From Microbacterium sp. (GTDB taxonomy: Bacteria > Actinomycetota > Actinomycetes > Actinomycetales > Microbacteriaceae), in NCBI RefSeq assembly GCF_031178445.1, contig NZ_JAPSIY010000001.1:62001-126000 (forward strand): DNA of 64,000 bases, in the 5' to 3' direction. The notes under the pieces were generated by a model. It was not told the origin of the DNA and made no database searches. It saw nothing but the letters and a program-made list of their open reading frames with translations. Of the stretch, positions 1 to 8,511 are shown piece after piece. How positions within the stretch are numbered: position 1 is the first letter of the stretch; each line of letters begins with the position of its first letter. A program made the position numbers and the translations under genes.

Positions 1-80
1 AAACGGTCACCGGCGACCGGGGCGACGACGTCGATCAGCCCGACGATGACCAGCACGACGACGACCAGCACCGGGGCTGA
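1..80. other. Edge fragment, coding strand uncertain
   Basis: This edge piece is open on both strands and both readings have high third-position GC, so I cannot decide. On the plus strand it would be the last 25 codons of a gene ending in a TGA at 78-80 with an Asp/Gln/His-rich tail. On the minus strand a GTG at 69-71 would begin a very hydrophobic Leu/Val/Ile segment ending in DVVAPVAGDR, like a signal anchor. The sequence left of the window is needed. Confidence 0.3.
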
Positions 81-91
81 TCGCCCGCCGG

Positions 92-541
92 TCAGACCGG
101 GCGGGGCCGGATGACGGGTCGCTGACGCTGCTTCGGCACGGCGACCGGCGCAGTCGAGGCGATGTCTGTGACGTCGGCCGGCTCGTCTGTGACCTCGAGC
201 CGCAGCGCCTGCGTGAGGGCGAGGCCGTGGCGGGTGGTGAGGATCAGCCGCTGGTACTGCTCATTGCCGTCGAGATCGATGACGACGCTGGGCCGCCGAC
301 GCCGGATCAGCACGAAGTCGGTGGTGCCGGCGCCCTTCCACGTGCCGGCGGCGAGGATCCCGGGGATGTACGTGCCCGGGCCCGGGACGCCGCGGAGCCA
401 TGTCCAGGCATCGTCGGTCAGCTGCACCCGCGTGATGTGCTCGCGCTGGATGCGCACGTTGGAGCGATGGAACGTCGATGCGCGCTCGATCGGCGACAGC
501 ACGATCTCGAGCTGCGTCTGATCCAGCAGGAGCGTCACCAT
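92..541 (-). CDS. Conserved-looking hypothetical protein, 149 aa
   Basis: I do not recognise a named family. The protein is soluble, with no signal peptide or membrane segment. It starts MVTLLLDQTQLEIVLSPIER and reads like a beta-strand-rich small domain, with alternating strands around residues 1-60 and a basic RRRRPSVVIDLDG segment near residue 80, perhaps PH-like; this is only a guess from the strand pattern. Its C-terminus is basic and Pro-rich. The ATG is preceded by CAGACT then six bases, the leaderless-start arrangement seen repeatedly in this window, so the start is well supported. It is followed by hemL's 3' end on the same strand after 192 bp. Confidence 0.75.
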   Translation of the reverse strand: MVTLLLDQTQLEIVLSPIERASTFHRSNVRIQREHITRVQLTDDAWTWLRGVPGPGTYIPGILAAGTWKGAGTTDFVLIRRRRPSVVIDLDGNEQYQRLILTTRHGLALTQALRLEVTDEPADVTDIASTAPVAVPKQRQRPVIRPRPV

Positions 542-594
542 TCATCCAGTCTGCCAGCGCGCCGCTGGGAGACGAGTGCGACTTGCTCACAACG

Positions 595-613
595 CGACAA
601 CGATCCGTTGTCG
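595..613 (-). terminator. Small inverted repeat downstream of hemL
   Basis: A perfect 8-bp stem (CGACAACG / CGTTGTCG) with a 3-nt loop lies 120 bp beyond the hemL stop. There is no clear U-tract, so termination is only plausible. Confidence 0.35.
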
Positions 614-733
614 ACGACTCACAGTCACGATGATCGCCGTCCGAGGAGGATCCCGCGTCCCGCAGCGCGACCTGCGTTCGAGAGACTCCTCGCGATGCCG
701 GCAGGAGAGCGCCGGGCGGATGAGCGCGGCGAC

Positions 734-2056
734 TCAGGCGGTGGCGGATGCGGCCGCCGCGGCCGCGGCCGGCAACGAGGCCTCGATCGCAGCGAGCTCA
801 TCGTCGCCGTGCGCGGCCGTGAGGAACCATGCCTCGAACACGCTCGGCGGAAGCGCGACGCCCTGCTCGCGCATGGCGTGGAAGAACGGTGCGTACCGGA
901 ACGACTCCTGGGCCTGCGCCTGCGTGTAATCCTTCGGCGCTTCCGGGGCGAAGACCACGCCGAACAGGTTGCCGGCACGGGGAACGGCGTGCACGACGCC
1001 GGCCTCGGTCAGTGCGGCGTCGAGCGCATCGGCGAGGCGGGATGCCGCGGTGTCCACCCGCGCGTACACCTCGGGCGTCGCCAGCCGCAGCGTCGCGAGG
1101 CCGGCCGCGACCGACAGCGGGTTCCCCGACAGGGTTCCCGCCTGATAGACCGGGCCGACAGGAGCCAGCAGGTCCATGACCGCGGCGCTGCCGCCGAGAG
1201 CGGCCAGCGGCATCCCGCCGCCGACGACCTTGCCGAAGGTGATGATGTCGGGAACGTAGTGCTCGCCCTGCTCCTGCTGCAGCCCCCAGAACCCGGCGGG
1301 GTGCACACGGAACCCGGTGAGCACCTCGTCGAGGATCATCAGCGCGCCGTGCTCGTGAGCGGTGTCGGCGATCAGCTTGTTGAAGCCGGGCTGCGGGGCG
1401 ACGACGCCCATGTTGGCGGATGCCGCCTCGACGATGACCGCGGCGATGCGATCGCCGTGTTCGGCGAACACCGCGGCGAGCGCGTCGGGGTCGTTGTAGT
1501 CGATCACCACGGTCTGCGCGGTGATCGGCGCGGGCACCCCGGCCGATCCGGGCAGGGCCAGCGTGGCCACGCCGGATCCGGCGGCAGCGAGCAGTCCGTC
1601 GGAGTGACCGTGGTAGTGCCCGGCGAACTTCACCAGCAGGTCGCGACCGGTCGCACCCCTGGCCAGCCGGATGGCGGTCATGGTCGCTTCGGTGCCCGTC
1701 GACACCAGGCGCAACCGCTCGACCGGGCGCACGTCGCCGTGCCGCACGCGGTCGGCGATCAGCTGTGCGAGCTCCACCTCCCCCTCGGTGGGGGCGCCGA
1801 AGGACAGCCCGCGGGATGCCGCATCCTGCACGGCCTGCACGACCTCGGGCTGGGCATGCCCGAGCAGCGCCGGGCCCCAGGAGGCGACCAGATCGATGTA
1901 CTCCGCGCCGGCCGCATCCGTCACCCGCGCGCCGCTCGCCGAGGCGAGGAACCGGGGCGTGCCGCCCACTGATCCGTAGGCGCGCACCGGCGAGTTCACG
2001 CCGCCGGGGATCACCGCGCGAGCGGTGTCGAACAGGGTGTCATTGCGGTCGGTCAT
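734..2056 (-). CDS. hemL: Glutamate-1-semialdehyde 2,1-aminomutase
   Basis: This PLP enzyme converts glutamate-1-semialdehyde to 5-aminolevulinate, the second step of the C5 heme route begun by hemA in this window. At 440 aa it has the family's usual length. It shows the N-terminal [20 protein letters not shown] segment, [17 protein letters not shown], and the PLP-lysine motif [15 protein letters not shown]. The C-terminus ends in an Ala run. The ATG is preceded by TAGGCT plus six bases and lacks a spaced Shine-Dalgarno sequence, suggesting its own leaderless transcript even though hemB ends only 35 bp upstream on the same strand. Confidence 0.97.
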   Translation of the reverse strand: MTDRNDTLFDTARAVIPGGVNSPVRAYGSVGGTPRFLASASGARVTDAAGAEYIDLVASWGPALLGHAQPEVVQAVQDAASRGLSFGAPTEGEVELAQLIADRVRHGDVRPVERLRLVSTGTEATMTAIRLARGATGRDLLVKFAGHYHGHSDGLLAAAGSGVATLALPGSAGVPAPITAQTVVIDYNDPDALAAVFAEHGDRIAAVIVEAASANMGVVAPQPGFNKLIADTAHEHGALMILDEVLTGFRVHPAGFWGLQQEQGEHYVPDIITFGKVVGGGMPLAALGGSAAVMDLLAPVGPVYQAGTLSGNPLSVAAGLATLRLATPEVYARVDTAASRLADALDAALTEAGVVHAVPRAGNLFGVVFAPEAPKDYTQAQAQESFRYAPFFHAMREQGVALPPSVFEAWFLTAAHGDDELAAIEASLPAAAAAAASATA

Positions 2057-2062
2057 CCCTCA

Positions 2063-2068
2063 AGCCTA
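2063..2068 (-). promoter_or_regulatory. -10 hexamer TAGGCT of hemL
   Basis: TAGGCT ends six bases before the hemL ATG, which places the transcription start at or next to the start codon (leaderless). Confidence 0.6.
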
Positions 2069-2091
2069 CGGATGCCGGCTGTGTGCGAGGG

Positions 2092-3069
2092 TCAGCGCAG
2101 CCACTGGGCGGCTTCGACCGCCCAGTAGGTGAGCACTGCGTCGGCGCCGGCCCGGCGGATGGCCAGCAGCGACTCCAGCACGGCGGCGCGGCGGTCGATC
2201 CAGCCGTTCGCCGCGGCCGCCTCGATCATCGCGTACTCGCCCGACACCTGGTATGCCCAGACAGGCACGTCCACGGCGTCACGCACCTCGCGCAGGACGT
2301 CCAGGAACGCCATCGCCGGCTTGACCATGACGATGTCGGCGCCCTCGTCGACGTCGAACAGGGCCTCGCGTACGCCCTCGCGCCGGTTGCCTGCATCCAT
2401 CTGGTAGGTGCGACGGTCGCCCTGCAGCTGCGAGTCGACGGCCTCGCGGAACGGACCGTAGAAGGCGCTGGCGTACTTCGCCGAGTAGGCGAGCAGCAGG
2501 GTGTCGTGGAAGCCGGCGGTGTCGAGCGCGTCGCGAAGCGCGGCGACCTGGCCGTCCATCATCCCGCTCAGCCCGAGCAAATGCGAGCCGGCCTCGGCCT
2601 GGGCGAGCGCCATCGACCGGTAACGGTCGAGCGTGGCGTCGTTGTCGACTGCGCCCCGCGCGTCGAGCACGCCGCAGTGTCCGTGGTCGGTGAACTCGTC
2701 GAGGCAGAGGTCGGTCTGCACGACCAGGGCGTCGCCCGCCTCGGCCGCGATCGCGGCGGTGGCGACGTTCAGGATGCCGTCGGGGTCGTCCGCCCCGGAG
2801 CCCACCGCGTCGCGCACCTCCGGCACGCCGAAGAGCATCACGCCGCCGATGCCCGCCTCGGCCGCATCCGCCGCGGCCCGGCGAAGCGAGTGGAGCGAAT
2901 GCTGCTGCACACCGGGCATGGATCCGATCGGCGCGGGCTCGGTCAGCCCCTCGCGCACGAACATCGGCAGCACCAGCTGCCGCGGCTCGAGCGACGTCTC
3001 GCGCACGAGGGCACGCAGCGGCGCCGACTGACGCAGCCGGCGCAGGCGGGTCTCGGGGTAGCGGCTCAC
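2092..3069 (-). CDS. hemB: Porphobilinogen synthase (ALA dehydratase)
   Basis: This enzyme condenses two 5-aminolevulinate molecules to porphobilinogen. At 325 aa it is typical for the family. The two active-site lysines are visible in AYSAKYASAFYGPFREA and DIVMVKPAMAFLDV. The metal-site loop reads DLCLDEFTDHGHCG, so two of the three zinc-type cysteines are present and the middle one is Asp. The start overlaps the hemD stop by 4 nt (ATGA), so hemD-hemB are translationally coupled within the hemQ-C-D-B run. Confidence 0.97.
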   Translation of the reverse strand: MSRYPETRLRRLRQSAPLRALVRETSLEPRQLVLPMFVREGLTEPAPIGSMPGVQQHSLHSLRRAAADAAEAGIGGVMLFGVPEVRDAVGSGADDPDGILNVATAAIAAEAGDALVVQTDLCLDEFTDHGHCGVLDARGAVDNDATLDRYRSMALAQAEAGSHLLGLSGMMDGQVAALRDALDTAGFHDTLLLAYSAKYASAFYGPFREAVDSQLQGDRRTYQMDAGNRREGVREALFDVDEGADIVMVKPAMAFLDVLREVRDAVDVPVWAYQVSGEYAMIEAAAANGWIDRRAAVLESLLAIRRAGADAVLTYWAVEAAQWLR

Positions 3070-3872
3070 GGCGCGAACTCGTCGGCAGCGTGCGGGAGGG
3101 TGAACTTCGAGACCGTCTCGATGAGGGCGTCCACGGTCTGCTTGTCGGCGACGACGGAGACGGGCAGGCCCGCCTTGCGCGCGTCCTTGGCTGTGCGCGG
3201 CCCGATCGCGGCGAGAAGCGTGGTGTCGGGGATCTCGGGGAACTGCTCGCGCACCTGCTGGGCCACCGATCCGCTGGTGATCAGGATCGCGTTGATGCGG
3301 CCGTTCTCGACGTCGCGGCGGATGCGCTCGGTGACCGGCACGCCGACCGTGCGGTAGGCCACGACGCTGTCGACGTCATGGCCGGCCTCGGTGAGCATCA
3401 CCGAGAGAACCGGCTTGGCGATCTCGCTGCGCAGCGAGAGCACGCGCCTGGCATCGGACTCCAGCGCGATCATCTGCTCTGCCATCCCGGCCGCCGAGTT
3501 GTCGAGCTCCGGCACCAGTGCGACCTCGTAACCGACCGCCTGCAGTGCGGCGGCGGTCGTCTCACCCACGGCGGCGACCTTCGTCGCCCGTGGGATCTGC
3601 ACCCGGTGCGCGAAGAGCACGTCGACCGTGGTCGCGCTGGTGATGGTGAGCCAGTCGTACTCGCCGGCCTGGAGTCGCGCGAGGGCCGCGTCGAGCGCAC
3701 CCTGGTCGGTGGTGGGTGCGAAGTTGATCAGCGGGGCCACCACGGGCACGGCGCCCTGGGCTCGCAGACTCGCGGCGACGCTGTCGCCCCAGGGGCCGCC
3801 GCGCGGCACGAGCACACGCCAGCCGTCGAGCGGCTTGGCGGTTTTCGGTTCGGAAGCAGTCATCGTGGTCAC
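3066..3872 (-). CDS. hemD: Uroporphyrinogen-III synthase
   Basis: The enzyme cyclises hydroxymethylbilane with inversion of ring D to uroporphyrinogen III. HemD proteins diverge strongly; recognition rests on the two-lobed fold pattern (LDGWRVLVPRGGPWGDSVAASL at the start, TITSATTVDVLF, ILITSGSVAQQVREQF, AIGPRTAKDARKAGL) and on the position between hemC and hemB. At 268 aa the length is normal. Both ends overlap neighbours by 4 nt (ATGA), which indicates an operon with translational coupling. Confidence 0.93.
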   Translation of the reverse strand: MTTMTASEPKTAKPLDGWRVLVPRGGPWGDSVAASLRAQGAVPVVAPLINFAPTTDQGALDAALARLQAGEYDWLTITSATTVDVLFAHRVQIPRATKVAAVGETTAAALQAVGYEVALVPELDNSAAGMAEQMIALESDARRVLSLRSEIAKPVLSVMLTEAGHDVDSVVAYRTVGVPVTERIRRDVENGRINAILITSGSVAQQVREQFPEIPDTTLLAAIGPRTAKDARKAGLPVSVVADKQTVDALIETVSKFTLPHAADEFAP

Positions 3873-4855
3873 TCTCGCGGGAGGAGGTCGGCCGCCCCCT
3901 GTTCGAGCAGCCGATGGGCCGCAGACGTGCCGATATCACGGATCACGTGCATCGGGTCTGCACCATCGGCAGCATCCGCTCCGTTGCCGCTGCCGTTCCG
4001 TCGAATATACCCCCGGTTCAGAGGGTGTGTTACGTCGAGGCCGATCCTGCGGTCGCCGTCGGGCTGGTAGACGACGGTGCGGATGCGGATGCTGTCGCCC
4101 CTGACGACGGCGTGTGCGGCCATCGGCGCCTGACATCCGGCCTCGAGTCCGGCGAGGATCGCACGCTCCACCGTGACCGCGATGCGGGTGTCCTCGTGGT
4201 CGAGCTGCGCGAGCGCGGCGAGCAGCTCGGCTGGTGCGTCGACGGTGGTCTCCACCGCGAGGGCGCCCTGCCCGGGGGCGGTGGGCCATTCGGTGAGCCC
4301 CAGCTCCTCGCGGCGCAGGGGGCTGTCGGAGCCCAGGCGGGACAGGCCGGCAGCGGCGAGGATGATCGCATCGAGCTCTCCGGATGCGACTCGCTCGAGC
4401 CGGGAATCGACATTGCCGCGAATGTCGACCACTCGTGCCTGCGGGGCGCGACGGCGCACCTGCGCGATACGGCGGGGAGCTCCCGTGCCGACGGTGCTGC
4501 CGGCACGCAGCTCGTGCAGCGGCGTGCCGCCGCGGGTGATCGCCACATCGCGGGGGTCTTCGCGCTCGGGGGTCGCCGCGATCACCAGGCCATCAGGCTG
4601 CGCGGTGGGGAGATCCTTCAGGGAGTGCACGAGCAGGTCGCACTCGCCTGCCTTGAGCGCCTCGCGCAGGCGGGTGGCGAAGATGCCCTGACCGCCGATC
4701 TCCGACAGCGAGGCGCGATTCGTGTCGCCCTCCGAGGTGATGGGCACGAGTTCGACCGGCCGGCCGATGATCGCCTCGAGCGCAGCGGCGACGTGGCCGG
4801 ACTGTGCCTGCGCCAGCGCGCTGCGCCGGGTGCCGAGGCGGATCGGGGCGCTCAT
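3869..4855 (-). CDS. hemC: Hydroxymethylbilane synthase (porphobilinogen deaminase)
   Basis: The enzyme polymerises four porphobilinogen units into hydroxymethylbilane. The 328-aa protein begins MSAPIRLGTRRSALAQAQSG, the family's standard N-terminus, so the start is at 4855 although the frame stays open further upstream. The dipyrromethane-cofactor cysteine sits in LEAGCQAPMAAHA near residue 241. Other family blocks are visible (HSLKDLPTAQPDGL, GNVDSRLER). It begins 2 nt after the hemQ stop and overlaps hemD by 4 nt. Confidence 0.97.
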   Translation of the reverse strand: MSAPIRLGTRRSALAQAQSGHVAAALEAIIGRPVELVPITSEGDTNRASLSEIGGQGIFATRLREALKAGECDLLVHSLKDLPTAQPDGLVIAATPEREDPRDVAITRGGTPLHELRAGSTVGTGAPRRIAQVRRRAPQARVVDIRGNVDSRLERVASGELDAIILAAAGLSRLGSDSPLRREELGLTEWPTAPGQGALAVETTVDAPAELLAALAQLDHEDTRIAVTVERAILAGLEAGCQAPMAAHAVVRGDSIRIRTVVYQPDGDRRIGLDVTHPLNRGYIRRNGSGNGADAADGADPMHVIRDIGTSAAHRLLEQGAADLLPRE

Positions 4856-4857
4856 CG

Positions 4858-5535
4858 TCACTGCAGCACGTCGGCGATCTCGTCGAAGCGCAGGCGGCGC
4901 CCGGTGTAGAAGGGCACCTCCTCCTTCACGAAGCGGCGAGCCTCTGTGTAGCGCAGGTCGCGCATCAGGTCGACGAGCTCGGTCGGATCGTCCGCCTCGA
5001 GCGGAAGCAGCCACTCATAGTCGCCCAGTGCGAAGGCGGCGACGGTGTTGGCGATCACGCCCTTGAACGCGGCGCCCCTGCGGCCGTGGTCGGCGAGCAT
5101 CTGCCGGCGCTCCGACTCGTCGATCAGGTACCACTCCGGCGTGCGCACGAACGGGTACAGGCACAGCCAGCCCTTGGGCTCGACCCGGCGCAGGAACCCG
5201 GGCACGTGGGACCGGTTGAACTCGGCGTCGCGGTGCACGCCCATGACGTTCCATACCGGCAGAAGGTTGCGCAGCAGTTCGGTGCGGCGCAGGCGTCGCA
5301 GCGACTGCTGCAGCTCCTCGGCGGTGGCGCCGTGCAGCCACACCATCAGATCGGCATCCGCCTTCAGCCCGCTGACGTCGTAGAAGCCGCGTACGGTGAC
5401 GCCGGAGTCCTCGATGTGGTCGACGATCGTCTCGAGCTCGGTCGCGTCGGACTCGGCGACAGGCGCATCGGGATTACGGCGCCACACGGCCCAGAGAGTG
5501 AATCCAGAAGGGTTCTCTTCGTTCAGCTCGGACAT
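4858..5535 (-). CDS. hemQ: Coproheme decarboxylase HemQ
   Basis: HemQ (also ChdC) is a chlorite-dismutase-fold protein that oxidatively decarboxylates coproheme III to heme b, the last step of the coproporphyrin-dependent pathway of Gram-positive bacteria. The 225-aa protein has the YPFVRTPEWYLI segment containing the catalytic tyrosine and ADHGRRG, which likely carries the proximal haem-ligand histidine. Its presence means the neighbouring oxidase (6882-8378) should act on coproporphyrinogen III. The ATG follows CAGACT by six bases (leaderless-type start), so the hemQ-hemC-hemD-hemB run probably starts here. Confidence 0.95.
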   Translation of the reverse strand: MSELNEENPSGFTLWAVWRRNPDAPVAESDATELETIVDHIEDSGVTVRGFYDVSGLKADADLMVWLHGATAEELQQSLRRLRRTELLRNLLPVWNVMGVHRDAEFNRSHVPGFLRRVEPKGWLCLYPFVRTPEWYLIDESERRQMLADHGRRGAAFKGVIANTVAAFALGDYEWLLPLEADDPTELVDLMRDLRYTEARRFVKEEVPFYTGRRLRFDEIADVLQ

Positions 5536-5592
5536 GCTTCCAGTCTGCCCCTTCGTCGCGGAGTCGGCGAATCCGGCGGCCGCCCGCCCGTG

Positions 5593-5620
5593 ACAGCGGC
5601 GGTGCGCGCGTCGCCGCTGT
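5593..5620 (-). terminator. Hairpin closing the membrane-protein cassette
   Basis: A perfect 9-bp stem (ACAGCGGCG / CGCCGCTGT) with a 10-nt loop ends at the last base of the stop codon of the gene beginning at 5910. It is GC-rich without a U-run, the common actinobacterial type. Confidence 0.5.
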
Positions 5621-5910
5621 TAGCGGGAGACAGCGCGCGCGATCACCCAGACCAGCCCGCCGATCGCCGCGGCGACACCCGCGACGGCTGCGGCGGCACC
5701 GACGGGGTTGCGCCGGGCGAAGGTGCGGGCGCGCAGGATGCCGCGCTCCGACGCCTTCTCGATGCGACGCGGGAAGTTGCCCTTGATCTCGATCGCGGCG
5801 AGAGCCGCCTTCAGCTCGGCGCGAGCGGATGCCACCGGGTCGGTGATCCCGCCCGGGACCGCGGTGCGCGGAAGCGTCGTGGGGACGGACTGGGGTTCAG
5901 AGTTCGTCAT
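5620..5910 (-). CDS. Small membrane-anchored protein (DUF3618-like), 96 aa
   Basis: A cytoplasmic helical region (residues 25-65, rich in Ala/Glu/Arg) is followed by one C-terminal membrane segment (about residues 70-92, GAAAAVAGVAAAIGGLVWVI). This is the layout of the small DUF3618-type proteins that accompany holin-X-like proteins in actinobacteria. It overlaps the preceding gene by 14 nt, so it is the last gene of a three-gene operon. Its function is unknown; association with the membrane and cell envelope is an inference. Confidence 0.8.
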   Translation of the reverse strand: MTNSEPQSVPTTLPRTAVPGGITDPVASARAELKAALAAIEIKGNFPRRIEKASERGILRARTFARRNPVGAAAAVAGVAAAIGGLVWVIARAVSR

Positions 5911-6304
5911 TGCCGGCCTCCTTGACGAGTCGGACGTCGGTGGCGACGGCCTTTCCGGGGTTCTCGCGCTTGACGACCTTGCGGAAGCGCAGCACGCCCA
6001 GCAGGGCGAAGATCACGATGGCGACGAGCAGGAAGCCGAACACAGCCAGTGCCGCCACCCAAGCCGGCCACCAGGACGAGAGTCCGATGATGGCGAAGGT
6101 GAGAAGCACCGGGATCGCCCAGAACAGCAGGAAGAGGGCGACCACGAACCAGGCGCTGCCGATCCCGGCATCCTTCGCGGTGCGCGAGACCCATGCCTTG
6201 GCGGCGTCGATCTCGGCGGTGATGAGGTTGCGGATCAGTTCGGGCAGGTCGCCCAACAGGGTCAGCAGACTGTCGTCAGCGCGGTCGCGGTATCCGCGTG
6301 CCAT
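5897..6304 (-). CDS. Phage-holin-3_6 / actinobacterial holin-X family membrane protein
   Basis: The 135-aa protein has an N-terminal amphipathic part (SLLTLLGDLPELIRNLITAE) and two strong membrane segments (about residues 48-72 and 80-105) linked by SSWW. This matches the putative actinobacterial holin-X domain, which despite its name is chromosomal housekeeping in this phylum, and nothing phage-like surrounds it. The stop of the upstream YtxH-like gene is one base away, so the trio is cotranscribed. Confidence 0.85.
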   Translation of the reverse strand: MARGYRDRADDSLLTLLGDLPELIRNLITAEIDAAKAWVSRTAKDAGIGSAWFVVALFLLFWAIPVLLTFAIIGLSSWWPAWVAALAVFGFLLVAIVIFALLGVLRFRKVVKRENPGKAVATDVRLVKEAGNDEL

Positions 6305-6305
6305 A

Positions 6306-6716
6306 TCAGGAGCCGCTCTTCCCCGTCGTGTTCTTGGCGGAGCCGTTCGAGCCGGACTTCTTCTTCGCCGCGTCCGCCGTGTTCTTCACGGCATCCGCGG
6401 TGTCCTCCGCGGCGTCCTGCACCTCTTCGACGGCGTCCTTGGTCGCATCGATGGCGGAGTCCAGCTTCTGTCCGGGGGTGCCCGAGCCGGAGACCGCCTT
6501 GACGACCTTCACCGCCCCGTGGAAGACAGCACCGGGAACGGCCGCGGCCTGCGACTTCGCGAAGTCCTGCACCTTGGCGACCTGCTGCTGGACCGGGTCG
6601 AGATTCCAGACCTTCAGCCACTGCGTCCTGATCTGCTCGTACCTCTCGCGACCTGCGCGCGTGCCGAGCACGTAGCCTGCGCCGAGTCCGACGATGAGTC
6701 CGATCTTCCCCTTCAT
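6306..6716 (-). CDS. YtxH-like membrane-associated protein
   Basis: The 136-aa protein opens with a short glycine-rich membrane segment (KGKIGLIVGLGAGYVLGTRAG) followed by RERYEQIR, the YtxH-like pattern. A long Ala/Asp/Lys-rich helical tail ends in a low-complexity Ser/Gly/Asn stretch. The start is fixed by a strong GGAGGAGG ribosome binding site seven bases upstream. It is the first gene of the three-gene membrane cassette inserted between hemG and hemQ. The family's function is not established; envelope-stress roles have been suggested for relatives. Confidence 0.8.
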   Translation of the reverse strand: MKGKIGLIVGLGAGYVLGTRAGRERYEQIRTQWLKVWNLDPVQQQVAKVQDFAKSQAAAVPGAVFHGAVKVVKAVSGSGTPGQKLDSAIDATKDAVEEVQDAAEDTADAVKNTADAAKKKSGSNGSAKNTTGKSGS

Positions 6717-6785
6717 GGGAGCCTCCTCCGGTTGGTTGCGGCGTCCTCGCGTGGAAATCTCGCTGTCCCCGCGCGATCGGTCTCC

Positions 6786-6791
6786 AGGTTA
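6786..6791 (-). promoter_or_regulatory. Probable -10 (TAACCT) of the membrane cassette
   Basis: TAACCT lies about 70 nt upstream of the ATG at 6716 in the only gap before hemG. This gives a short leader carrying the strong Shine-Dalgarno sequence. The -35 region is weak. Confidence 0.35.
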
Positions 6792-6814
6792 GTCGCATAT
6801 TCCCGATTCGGCAT

Positions 6815-6846
6815 CTACCCTTGCGCCAGGCCGGAACCTGGGGTAG
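6815..6846 (-). terminator. Stem-loop downstream of hemG
   Basis: Two nested stems (CTACC/GGTAG and CCAGG/CCTGG) close a 6-nt loop 36 bp past the hemG stop. It is likely the terminator of the hemE-hemG unit. Confidence 0.45.
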
Positions 6847-6881
6847 TCGGAGGGCGGCGCGGGGTCCTCAGGGCCAGGGGT

Positions 6882-8378
6882 TCAGCGCCAGAGCAGAGCG
6901 TGACGCAGCCGGTCGGCTTCGGCGACCGCATCCGGAATGACCTGCGCGAGCCCCGTCCCGGCCAGCCATGCGCCGACGACCGCGAGTCCCGGCGTCCGCT
7001 GCACGGCCTTGCGCACGGCTTCGCGGCGTTCGGCGGCGCCGATGAGCGAGGTGGGCTGCGCCTGCACGAACCTCGCACGATGACTGGCGACCAGCTGCGA
7101 CGGGCTCAGTGCGACGCCGAGCAGGGCGGACGCCTCGGTGAGGGCGAGCTGCGCGGCGCCGTCGTCGTCGAGCCCGGCCGTGGCAGCGGCCTCGCCCTGC
7201 GTGCCGAACGAGACCCGCACCACGTGCCTGCCATCTGTCGCTTCGCGCAACCAACCCCATTTCGCGGTGGAGTGGGTGAGGGCCTTCGCCGTGTGACTGC
7301 CGGGAACGGTGAGCACACCGCTGCCTCGCGGCGCGGCATCCAACTCCGGGGCGTCGAGCAGCAGCGTGACGATCTCGATCTCGGGGGCGGCGCCCGGCTC
7401 GCCGAGGCCGTCGACGTGTCCTGCGAGCAGCGCGCGGGCGGGCGGTTCCGCGGTGGCGACGATCACGCCGGTGGCCGTCAGCGGCTCTGCCGCGGCATCC
7501 GGAGCTTCGTCTTCATCGGCATCCGGCACCTCGATCTGCACCGTCCAGGCGGAGCCCGTGCGCTCGATACTCGTGACCGTGACGCCGGTGCGCACCTCGA
7601 CGCCGTACGCTTCGACGTCGGCGCGCAGCGCTTCGACGAGCCGGCCCATCCCGCCGGAGATGCCGAGCACCGCGGAGCCGGGCGCCTTGCCCGCCTTCTG
7701 CTTCTGATCGGCGCGCAGCGCGTCGACGGCGCCGCTGAGGGAGCCGATCCGGGTGAGGGCAGCGTTGAGTCCGGGCGCGGCGACGTCGGTGTCGACCTCG
7801 TCGGGGTGGGCGGAGTAGACACCGGCCGTCACCGGCGCCACCAGTCGGTCACGCACACGGGCTCCCATGCGCGAACGGACGAGCTTGCCCAGGCTCCGCT
7901 CGTGACCGATCGTCAGCGGGGGACGAAGACGGTCGACGTAGGCGCGCCAGGCGCCGCGCCAGCCGATGATGCGTCGCACGTCGTCGGCGAACGGGTTCGC
8001 GGGGATGCCGAGGATGCCGCCGACCGGCAGCGGTGCGTCGGGAGCATCCGGGATGCCGCTCAGCCACGCTCCGCCGCCCTCGGGCCTGACGATCGCGTCG
8101 GCCAGCCCGAGCTCCTCGACCAGGGCGCGCACGGTGCCGCCGCGCGTCGCGAAGCTCTCCGCGCCCGCGTCGACGACGATGCCGTCGAGGTCGGCCGAGC
8201 GGATGCTGCCGCCCAGCGCGTCGCGCGCTTCGAGCAGCGTCACCCGCATGCCGACCTTGGCGCATTCGCGCGCGGCGACGAGGCCGCCGATGCCGCCGCC
8301 GATCACGACGACGTGCTGCTGAGCGGCGCGGGCGGCGAGGTCGGAGGGCTCTGCGCTGGACGGATCGGCCGAGGTCAT
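6882..8378 (-). CDS. hemG: Coproporphyrinogen III / protoporphyrinogen oxidase (HemY-type)
   Basis: This FAD-dependent six-electron oxidase (498 aa) has the dinucleotide-binding motif VVVIGGGIGGLVAARECAK at residues 23-42 and the GGSIRSADLDGIVVDAGAESF block typical of the HemY/CgoX family. Because HemQ is encoded nearby, the physiological product is most likely coproporphyrin III, so cgoX is the better functional name. There is an acidic insert (DADEDEAPDAAAEP) near residue 290. It lies 133 bp downstream of hemE on the same strand. Confidence 0.93.
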   Translation of the reverse strand: MTSADPSSAEPSDLAARAAQQHVVVIGGGIGGLVAARECAKVGMRVTLLEARDALGGSIRSADLDGIVVDAGAESFATRGGTVRALVEELGLADAIVRPEGGGAWLSGIPDAPDAPLPVGGILGIPANPFADDVRRIIGWRGAWRAYVDRLRPPLTIGHERSLGKLVRSRMGARVRDRLVAPVTAGVYSAHPDEVDTDVAAPGLNAALTRIGSLSGAVDALRADQKQKAGKAPGSAVLGISGGMGRLVEALRADVEAYGVEVRTGVTVTSIERTGSAWTVQIEVPDADEDEAPDAAAEPLTATGVIVATAEPPARALLAGHVDGLGEPGAAPEIEIVTLLLDAPELDAAPRGSGVLTVPGSHTAKALTHSTAKWGWLREATDGRHVVRVSFGTQGEAAATAGLDDDGAAQLALTEASALLGVALSPSQLVASHRARFVQAQPTSLIGAAERREAVRKAVQRTPGLAVVGAWLAGTGLAQVIPDAVAEADRLRHALLWR

Positions 8379-8511
8379 GCCCCCATCATTTCACCGACGG
8401 CTGCGGTCCCTCTCAGCCCGGCGAAGGAGCCTGACGTCGATCCTGCGGGCGCTGAACCGACGAGAAGCTCTTGCAGCGCGCGTGCCGCGCCCCATGGGAG
8501 GACTGACGCCG

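Noticed and set aside
227..1972. Long plus-strand open frame (about 580 codons) opposite hemL
   Set aside because: It is antisense to a clear enzyme gene; its translation is low-complexity Arg/Gly/Asp-rich. Long antisense frames are expected at this GC content.
5897..6304. Prophage holin
   Set aside because: No endolysin, structural or integrase genes nearby; the holin-X domain is a common chromosomal actinobacterial protein.
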